Source: an uncultured Bacilli bacterium (GTDB taxonomy: Bacteria > Bacillota_I > Bacilli_A > RF39 > UBA660). From it: a stretch of 10,958 nt of DNA. Every line of letters begins with the position of its first letter. Position 1 is the first letter of the stretch. The position numbers were made by a program, and so were the translations under genes. Under the pieces are notes generated by a model that was given only the letters and a program-made list of their open reading frames with translations, did no database searches and had not been told where the DNA came from. The stretch is taken from contig CANPYQ010000038.1 of NCBI GenBank assembly GCA_947588865.1, positions 1 to 10,958 of the forward strand, written 5' to 3'. Positions 1-9,500 of the stretch are shown here, in pieces.

Positions 1-177
1 TTTACAAAAAGCATCTTTGTATTCAGCTTTAATTGGAATATTTGTGTTTGCAATAATTAAATATCCATTTCTTATTGTTCCTTCGACTTCACAATTTATA
101 ATTCTATAGTTAGGAATTTTTATCTTTTTTATTAAAAATTTGCTTAATCCTTTGACCTAAATGCCCATAGGAGAGAT

Positions 178-206
178 TTGAAATATAGGGGCAGGTAGGG
201 TATAAA
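178..206 (+). promoter_or_regulatory. Candidate sigma-A-type promoter, plus strand
   Basis: TTGAAA (178-183) and TATAAA (201-206) are separated by exactly 17 bases, a near-consensus -35/-10 pair. The spacer is unusually G-rich for this AT-rich region. Transcription would start near 213 and run to the terminator at 388-428, giving an RNA of about 215 bases. No reading frame longer than a few codons follows. Chance matches are common in such AT-rich DNA, so confidence is modest. Confidence 0.35.
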
Positions 207-230
207 ATAATGCAATAAATAATGCAATAA
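205..230. repeat. 12-base tandem duplication
   Basis: AAATAATGCAAT occurs twice in perfect tandem (205-216 and 217-228) and is followed by AA. It overlaps the -10 end of the candidate plus-strand promoter. Its length keeps the minus-strand frame (LIALFIALFY). Confidence 0.8.
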
Positions 231-248
231 GAGTGTATAATAAAAATA

Positions 249-335
249 TAATGTATATATAACTAAAATATAATGAAAGTATAATATTGAATTTATAAGC
301 ATTTAAAAGGTAATGTATATATAATAAAAATATAA
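249..335. repeat. Imperfect 25-base direct repeat, 62 bases apart
   Basis: The copies at 249-273 and 311-335 share 23 of 25 bases, beginning with TAATGTATATATAA. The offset is not a multiple of three. This points to duplicated AT-rich spacer DNA rather than a coding repeat. Confidence 0.65.
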
Positions 336-387
336 CAAAAATACAATAAAAAATATAATTTTGGTCTGGCTCACCAAAAGTATTGAT

Positions 388-428
388 ACTGTAAGAAAAC
401 ATTAAATTGTTTTCTTACAGTTTTTTTA
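388..428 (+). terminator. Intrinsic terminator on the plus strand
   Basis: A perfect 13-base stem pairs 388-400 (ACTGTAAGAAAAC) with 409-421, with an 8-base loop. On the plus strand it runs straight into a T run (421-427). No T run follows on the minus strand. It therefore belongs to a plus-strand transcript coming from the left, although no plus-strand gene is visible there. A smaller hairpin (359-365 with 373-379, TTTTGGT/ACCAAAA) sits just before it. Confidence 0.75.
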
Positions 429-429
429 T

Positions 430-451
430 TTTCCCGACTTTTTCCCGACTT
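430..451. repeat. 11-base perfect tandem repeat between the two terminators
   Basis: TTTCCCGACTT occurs at 430-440 and again at 441-451. It is the most G+C-containing stretch of the spacer and lies between the two convergent terminators. No function is evident. Confidence 0.8.
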
Positions 452-464
452 AGTTTTTAATTCT

Positions 465-502
465 AAAAAAATAGAGTGCTTTAATTAGCACTCTATTTTT
501 TT
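465..502 (-). terminator. Intrinsic terminator of the giant protease gene, bidirectional in form
   Basis: A perfect inverted repeat pairs 465-480 with 487-502 around a 6-base loop (481-486). The core is TAGAGTGCT/AGCACTCTA, flanked by seven A and seven T. Read on the minus strand, the hairpin starts within the stop codon and ends in a run of seven T. Its symmetry means it could also stop plus-strand transcription. Confidence 0.88.
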
Positions 503-3500
503 ATTCCGTTGTTTCTATACTATTCATTATACTACTCGTTACTTTTTCTTTATTTTCTTTATCTACAGTATCATTGGTCATTATGTTTGTCTTTGTTTCA
601 TTCAGTGTATTTGTAATGTTTACTTCGTTTGTAGCATTGATGATATTTGTTTCTATTGTATTTGCTTGATCTACCGTATTTTCCATAGTATTGACAACTT
701 CTTTATCCTTACCTTTTAACTCATCTGATGCATGTACTTTTATAGTTTTATTCATTGCTGTTATGGATATAGTATTATCTTTATTTGGATCATGATTTTT
801 TAATCTTGGTAAATTACCATTATCAAGAGGTTCTAAATTCCATATAGTCTCATCCCAATGTAATGTTTCTTTGATAAACTGTTTTGTCATTTTCGTTAAT
901 GAAATATCTTTCACAGTATCTTCATTGATTCCTCTCGTTTTGCTTGATTTGCCAGTACTTCCATTAGATATTTCGTAATTGTTTTTAAATGTACTGCTAT
1001 TATTCATTGTACTTACACCTGTATCATTATCAAATAACCCTGTATTATTATTTGATAGATTATTTGCTATAGAAATATTATTTTGTACATCAAATAATGT
1101 TCCTCTCATTGTTCCACTAAATACACCAGATTTACTGCTACCAGCAGAGATTGAAACTTTTACAAAGTTATTGTGTATTGATGTATTTTCAGCCCATCCT
1201 ACAAGTCCACCAATATAATTTGCTGTATTTGATGCACTAATATTTCCAATTGCATAGCAGTTTTTAATAGTTGAATTGTCACATTGTCCTATAAATAATG
1301 CTGATGCATCTCCACTTGCTGTTACTGATGCATTCACACTACATTCTTCAATAGTACTAATATTGGTTGCATATCCTATAAGAGCGCCTGTTCTATTAGC
1401 TCCAAACACATTTGCATTAGTAACATGGCAATCCTTGATATTAGAACCATATGCAGAGCCAACTAAAGAACCAACATGTTTATTATTTTTTGAACTGATT
1501 AAAGCATTTTCAACAACAATATTATTTAATGTCGTATTGGTAATTGTTTTAGCTAGTGTACCAACGTCTGTAGATTTTACTATTACATTTGAATTATCTA
1601 TCACTAAATCTTTTACTGTTGCTCCTGTTAATGAAGCAAATAATGGTAATCTAAGTCCTGTTATGGTATGATTTTGTCCTTCTATTGTTCCAGTAAATGC
1701 ATTAGTTACAATAGCATTTCCGGTAGTGTACTCAGATAAATTAATATCATCGTCTAAATAAATTGTACTACTTGGTTGTGACTTACATAAGTTTATAAAT
1801 TCTTTTGCAGTAGAAACATGTTCATTAGATTCCTTCTTTTCTGGTACATAGTTAAACACTTCTTGTCTAAAGTCATCTGTCCCTTGTTTTATCATATAAT
1901 AATATTTTCTCTTAACAGCGGTACTATTTGTAAGATTAATATCATTTGTCTCTGCATCTTTTCTTAATGCTTCTAGGTATTCATTTTGTACCTCGTCTGC
2001 ATTAAAGAATTTCATATTACTCCAGTTTTCTTGCATTTTTTGATATCTGTTAATTTTATATTGTTCAAATGTCATGCTGTCATTTTTGGTAATAGCTTGT
2101 AATGCTTGTAAATCATTTTTTATTCTTCCTCCATCGCTTCCATACCAATATCTATATCCTTTATCATATCCACCTGTTGCAATTAATTCGAATGCTAACC
2201 ATTTTAAGCTATATGAATCAGGTCTTCCATTATCATTATGTGGTTGATACCAGTGTCTTGTATAAATTGAATCTCCACCATATAAGCTTGGTGAGAAGCT
2301 TCTTGCTGATACACCAGGCATCATAAGTAGTTTATTAGTCCATAAATCATGTACAGTTTTTAAGTGCATATTTTCAATTGCTTCTTTACTTATCTTTTCT
2401 ACTCTTGTTACGCTTCCACCTGCAGTATCAGATGCATTTGGATAAGATACTTGTAAGCATAGCTTAGATTGTTCATCAGCACTTAATTTTAAGAAAGCTT
2501 TTGCTTCAACATAATCTAAGAAATCATTTGTATCAACTAATTTACTATAAAAGTCTTTCATTTTTTCAGGAGTGTCTATTCTTTCTGTTGTTAAGTTTGT
2601 AGTTACTAAAGCATTTTTGTCATAATCATAAGTTAAGTTAAAGCTAATTCCGCCATCTCCTGATCCTTGAGTTATATTTCCATCTGGCATATCTTCATTT
2701 AGTATTCCAGCTCTAGTTATACCCCATAGTAATCCTTGGAAAGCTCCTAAGTGAGCATTTTCGTGAGTCCATACTGAATATGCACGTAATGCATCTTCGT
2801 AAACAAAGTATACACTTCCTCCTCCAGAATATGCTCCAGCTCCTTTTAATATTGTCCAGTCATTTAATACTTCACAGAAATTCTTATGGAATGGCTCTTG
2901 TGTTGTTAGAGCTTTTTGCACTTTTCTTGAATTTGTACCGTCATCTACATAAGTGAATAATGTATCCATGTGTACTGTACTCATATTATTCATTCTTTCA
3001 ATAGATGTAAATGTAGATATTGTTGAGAAGAATTTTGATACATTTGCTGCAAAGCCTTCTGCTAAGGCTTGTAATTGAGCTCTTTGTATTGGATTATTAG
3101 GATCTTTTACGTATGTCCTTTGTGATCCAAATAGTATAGATGTTGGATTTGAAATTATATATGCCGCATCATCTGGAAGTGTTAAAAGTACAAGTATATA
3201 CTTATTGTATTTTCCTTCATTTACACTTAAATTATGCCATAAAGAATATTTTACTTCTTTATTTGTACATTCTGCTTCAACTACAACTCCTGGAACATTA
3301 TCTCTATACCATGTTTCTATATTCTTATCTTTAGCATATTTTGATACAAAGTATTTTATAAACGCAAATACTGTATCTTGACCAGTATATTTTGCTATTT
3401 TATCTTTATAAAAATCTCCTGTTTTATCAGTTGCTATATTACCACTTATAACATCCTCTGATATATCTTCAATAGTTGATGGGTTATTTAACAAGTTTCC

Positions 3501-6500
3501 TTTAAACATCAATACATCACTCATTTTTAAACCATCTATATCAAATGAATACCAACGATGTATATAATTATATGCATACATCCATTTCATTAAAGTAGTT
3601 TCTTTTGGTAATTCATCTTTTATTAATTCATTATATACATCATTTTCTGTTACTACATTTATATTTTTGCTGATAAGTAATTTTATAATAAAGTCATCTA
3701 ACTCGGTCTTTGATACTGTATCATCATAATATTCTCTGTAAATTCTGCTATCACTTTCTTTTGTTAATACATCTAAGTCAGTTCTATAATTAAATTTACT
3801 AATTGAATCTTTTAATGTCTTTATAACTCTTGCATCTGCTTTCATAACATAATTGTTGTAGTTATATTCAATTCCTAATTCAGGAATAATATATGAAGTA
3901 ATTCCATTATGGAATTCATTAAACTTAACACCATAATTTTCAAGTTCATCATCGTTAAATACTACTTTTATGCTTGTTATGTCTTTATAATTGTCAGTTG
4001 TAACTGCAATTTGTGCATTTCCATTTTTATCTACAGCAATTACATCTTTTATAGTTTTTTGATTTAGCTTATGATTTTTATCAAACTTTTCACCATCTCT
4101 TACTAAATATTTAGCATCAAAGAATGGCATTAATTTATTTAAGTTATGATATAGTGTAAGTTTTTCTTCAGTAAATCCATTTAATTTTGTAATTCTATCA
4201 TAGTCTGGAATATAAAGATTTTCTTTTATATTGTTATTATTTGCAGAATATTGATTTTCTTTTGTAGCAGTATCTTCATCTATAGTTCCATAAACTACTT
4301 CGCATTTTTCATTAGCACTTTCTCCATTATAAGTAATTATATTTTCACCATTTAATGTAAGCACTAATTTACCATTATTCTCTTTATATCCTTCTATTTT
4401 TCCATAATATGCTGGTAATGATTTCATATCAACTTTTACTAAATAATTTTCTATGTTACTTTCTATTTTGCTTATTTTTATAGTATCTGCTTTACCAACA
4501 CTTCCGTCTTCTTTAAATTCATATACTGTAATATCTTTAATATCTTTTAATTCGTATTTACGTTCTTTTATATTAATATTTTCAGAAGCAATTACGTCAT
4601 CTTCTACTTCATTTTTATTCTGCTCTATTTCATTTGAATCTCTATCATAAGAAGCTTTAATTTTAATAGAATATCTATCGCTTTCATCTTTATTAAATTT
4701 AACTGTATTTTCTCCTACTTCTAGATCTCCAGTATAAACAGTATTATTTTTTTCATTCAATACTTCAATATTAAGTTTTTCATTTTGCTTTATAGCTTTG
4801 TCTTCATCTGATATTGTAATATTTAGAGAAACTTCATTTTCTGTGTCATCATATGTAAGTTTACTCATTGTTGGTTTATCTTTTAAAGTTTCAATATTTA
4901 CAACATAGTTTTCAAATGGAATTTCTTTACCATTACTTAATTTTATACTTTCTAGTTTTAGATCATGCTTTCCTGTTTCTGTATATTTATCTAATACTAC
5001 AATATAATCTTCTTCGTTTTTATATACATCATATGTTTTTCCATTAACTTTAGCTTTTTCTACATAAGTATCGTCTACCCACATAAAGTTAAATTTTAGT
5101 CTTACTTCATCGTCTTTTTCAAAATATGTATTTTTCTTATTATCTTTTTGAGCTTCTAGTCCTGTAACTTTATATAAGCCATTATTATCACTAAATAAGA
5201 ATTGTACTGTAAATATATTATTATTTACATAGTTATTTTGATCTTTTTCTACTTTATCATTAAACATATCTGTATCTAAGTCATAAGTACCTGTAATGTT
5301 AAATGCAATATTAGTATTAGGAATTAAGTCATTAAATTCCATTGTATTTTGACCAACTTTTAAGTCTATTTTTTTACCATTAATGCTTCCCTGGAATGTT
5401 CCACCATCTTTTATTAGATTATCAGTATCATTTACATTGAATGTAAGTTTTGTAGATTTTTCTTCTATATTATCTACTCTTTCAAAATCTGTTATTGTTG
5501 GAACTTCTTTTATTACTTCTACTTCACCTGATACTTTAAAATCAGCTGTTGAACCATCTTCAAATTCTACTGTAGATGTTTCGAATTTCATTAAGCCTGC
5601 TTCATTATTTGCTGCAATATATGATTTGTAAATATTTTTTCCATTTTCATCAGCAGCGCATCTTTCACCATTTATCGTTAAGGCAACTACTTTTTTATCA
5701 TTTAATGTTAATATTTTATAATTTACTCCAAATATTGAACCTTTTTCTGGATAATATGTATCCGGTGTAACTTCTGTAATTACTGTACTTTGACTTGCTT
5801 CAAATTCCTGTTCAGTCAATAACTTATTTTCTTCATTAAGCATTGGCATAAGCTGTGATATTTCAGAATCTGCAGTAATTTTTATAATATATTTAGCAGT
5901 AAGTGGTGTATTAAGGTCTACTTCTGTAGCATCTTCCTTAACCTCTACAGTATCATATGGTTCTTTAGCATCACTGCTATATATTGATATTTTTACATTT
6001 TTTCCTTCTTTAATTGCATCGTAATCATCTATGATTTTAAAAGTTATATGTAATTTACCTCTTTCAGTATCCTCTTCCATTGATAAAACAATAGCTTTTG
6101 GATAATCACCAATTACTTCATACTCAATACTTGCATCCTTGTCACTTATATCAAAAGATTTACCATTACTTAATATTACTTTTTCTGCCTTTACAGTATG
6201 AATACCATATTTATCTTTTGGAATAAAGTCTGAAATTAAATATTCTCCTGTTTTTTCATTACTTAGTGTAGCATTATATCCTACTCCGTTTAATACTATT
6301 GATTGCACTTTATACTGAGAACTATTTGTACTTGTAAATTTCAAACTTAATGGTGAACCAGGATAAGCAATTGCTCCAAACCATTCAAATTCTAAAGAGA
6401 AATTCTCAAATTTAAAATTATAATCTACATTGTTTGTAACATTAAATGATTTTTCAGATAATTTTACATCTGTATGCTCATTATTGTTTCCTGATACTGA

Positions 6501-9500
6501 ACCATCCAAATCATAATCTGCAAAAACTTCTACTTTATAATCTGTATCAAATTGTAGAACATCTATTGTTTTATTATAAATGCCATTTTTATCTAAGTTT
6601 ATTTTATCTTCTTTATATACTTCACTATTATTAGAATCTAATATTTTTATATCAACATTTTTATCTATAATAGAACTATCATCATCTATCATTTTTAAAG
6701 AAATGTCTATTTTATCATTTTCATTTTTTTCTGCCTCTAAATATGATACTTCTGGTTTATTCTTTAAAACTTCTACTGAAGATGTATAAACTTGTTTTAA
6801 TTCATACATTGTTTTTGTAAATTTAATTTGTTGTACTTCTAAGTCTAATTTTCCACCTTGATCGCCTATCTTGTCATATAATACTTTATATGTATTATCA
6901 TCTATTCTATCTACATCATATGTAGAACCATTTATTCTAAATAATCTTACATCTTCATCAATATTAGTATTAATTTTATATTCTAGATTAACCTTTCCAC
7001 CTTTTTGAACGAATTTAGATTCTGGCGTACAGCTTTCTATCGTAACAACTGGTCCTACTTCATGAACGTTATTACCAATTACAATATTTTCATATGATGT
7101 TCCATTACCTTTATCATAATCTGCTACTATATCAACACTATATTTGTATGCTTTTGGAAGTGAAAATTCTGCTTCTGTAGCATCCTCTTCTATTTGAACT
7201 TCTTCTAATTTAGTATCTGTACTATTTAATAATCTTGCATATAATTTTTGAGTTGCATTATCCTTATCTTTTAGTTCAAAAGTAACTTTTACTTTATTTT
7301 CTGTACGATGTTCTTCTATTTTAATGTTTTCAGCTACTGGTTTTTCGTTTTCATATAAGTATTTTAAGTTTCTATTTACTTCAAATGTAAAATCATTTGA
7401 AAGTTTTACTGACTCAAATTGTATTATATGGTCTCCTTTTTGTTTATTCTTATTTAGCACTACTTTATATACATTATTCTCTTTTTCTACAGTGTATGTT
7501 TTTCCATTTATAGTAGCTTCTTCTACATCATAAATTGATTGGTAAGCATTTTCAAAAGTTAAAACTACATTTTCATCTTTATCTGTTACAATGCTTGGAA
7601 TAGTTACATGAACTGCAGCAAATTTTGCTCTATCTCCAATCATTAAAGATTGTTTTGTATATTCATCTTCATGCTCATTTAAGTTTTCACCATCTTTATT
7701 TAATTCATTTGAATCTAAGTCATAACCATTTATAACTTTAACTAAATATTCTTTATTAAGCTCTGCTGTAAATTCAAATGTATTTAATCCACTAGTAAAG
7801 TTTTGATTAAACTTTACTTTATTTTCTTCATCTGCAGTTTCATCAGTAATTATAACTCTTGCTTTATCAGTTAAAGCTTCATCTGGATCAGATACATCAA
7901 GTGTTATAGTAGCTTTAGTTCCATCATTGCTTATATTAAATGAATTTATCTTAGGTTTATCCTTTAATATTTCATATTGTATTTTTTTATTTTCAAAAGT
8001 TATATCTCTTCCATCTGATAAAGTAACTGATTCTATCACTAATTCTTTAACACCTTTTTCATTATCTGGTGCGTTTACTTGTACATAATATCCATCAAGA
8101 TTTTCTATCTCTTCTTCATTTTCTCTTTCTGTTGCTTCATATTTTGTTCCATTGATTGTTGCATGAGTTACTTTAAGTTCAAGATTTGTAATTGGTTTAA
8201 ATCCTACTCTAAATCCCTCACCTTTATTAAAATATTGTGTCTTTGTTTCAATTCCTGTTGCTGGATCATATTTGCTTGTAAATATATTATCTAAGTCAAA
8301 TTTTACATCTTCTATTAGAGAAAATTCTTTTTTCACTGTTAAAGTTTCAATATGATTCTCTTCATCTTCTTCTAATTGATTTGTATCTCTATCATATTTT
8401 ACATTTATAATTAATTCTAACTGTTTATTTTTCTCTACATTAAATAATAATGTATTTTGAGTATTTGAAAATTCTCTAATATCCTCTCCTACTTTAGCAG
8501 TTCCATCTAAAGTTGCATTATCTGGATTTATTATTTCAAATGAGAATGCAATAGTAGATTTTGCTAAATCTTCTACAGACTTAAATGTTTCTTCATTAAA
8601 TGTAATTCTACTCTTTAATATGTCTATCTTATCTCCATTATGAGTTACATCTACTGTTCTTTCTCCATAGTGTATTCTTTTAACTTCAAGTGTTCTTACA
8701 CCTGAACTAGAAGTAAATTCTTTTCCAAGTACTGCTTTATAATTTCCATCGATTTCTTCAACAGTATTTGTTATGTGAGATGATTCGTATTCTATTGCTG
8801 TTATTTTTTCATCAGTATTATCTTCTATATCGTAAGTTATTTCTACGATTTCATCTTTTTCTGGAAACTTATTTGAAAGTTTCTTAGTTGTAATTGAATT
8901 TACTTTAATATCAACTACTATTTCATCTGATATAGTATTTTCTTTTTCTAATTCTTCTTTTACATGTTCTTTTCCATCTGCTCTATCAAAATCTGCTAAT
9001 ATTTCTACTTTATAAGTTCCTGCTTTTTCTATATTTTCAAATTTAGTTTCTCCTACTTTTTCTTTTAGAGTAACTTCATTTATTGTCTCTTCTCCATTTG
9101 GACTAATTAATTTAGCATAAACTTTTGATACTGTATTATCATTATCTTTAATAGTAAATCCTACATTTATTGATTTTTCTTGGCTTTCATATGTAGCTGT
9201 TACACTTTGTGCTGTAGGTGCATCTTTAAATATTACTATACTTGCTTTTTCTTCTAGAGTAACAACATCTTGTCTTTCATTATCTAAAGTAACCTCTTTT
9301 ATAGTAATTGTTTCTCTTTCTCCACCAGTATATAGTAATTCTAGTGTGTATTTATTACTCTCTTCATCATAGCTTACATCAAAAGACTCATCGTTGCCTT
9401 CTAATTTAACACTAGATATATGATGTTTAGAAGCATTTGTACTTGTAAATTCTAATGTAATTGTTTCCGTATTAAGGTTAACTTCTTTTAGTTCTAATTC

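Larger units (their letters stand above)
1..402 (-). pseudogene. Possible decayed small membrane-protein gene, broken by one TAG and running off the left edge
   Basis: From ATG at 400-402 the minus strand encodes 81 residues with two strongly hydrophobic stretches (about residues 16-34 and 40-70), then a TAG at 157-159. The same frame stays open past that stop for 52 codons to the window edge, encoding a cationic stretch (FLIKKIKIP) and a soluble-looking segment (NYRIINCEVEGTIRNGYL, then IPIKAEYKDAFCK). No ATG, GTG or TTG in that second part could restart it. A single nonsense mutation in a membrane protein would explain this. Against it: there is no good ribosome-binding site before 402, the ATG sits inside a terminator hairpin, and a 25-base near-repeat inside the region is 62 bases apart and so out of frame. 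I do not recognise the family. Confidence 0.3.

Noticed and set aside
2..109. Plus-strand frame open from the left edge (about 35 codons, hydrophobic, ending TAG)
   Set aside because: Too short to judge, and it overlaps a minus-strand frame whose composition looks more protein-like. The plus-strand terminator is almost 280 bases away.
251..324. Two minimal frames ATG TAT ATA TAA as leader peptides
   Set aside because: They are by-products of the duplicated AT-rich 25-base sequence and have no gene after them to regulate.
789..815. NLPRLKN near the C-terminus as a sortase (LPXTG) signal
   Set aside because: It lacks the threonine-glycine and is not followed by a hydrophobic segment and basic tail. 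It is the closing motif of the beta-helix.
1276..1671. Plus-strand frame of 131 codons
   Set aside because: It lies opposite the beta-helix coding region, has no ribosome-binding site that stands out, and is explained as a shadow of the repetitive coding strand.
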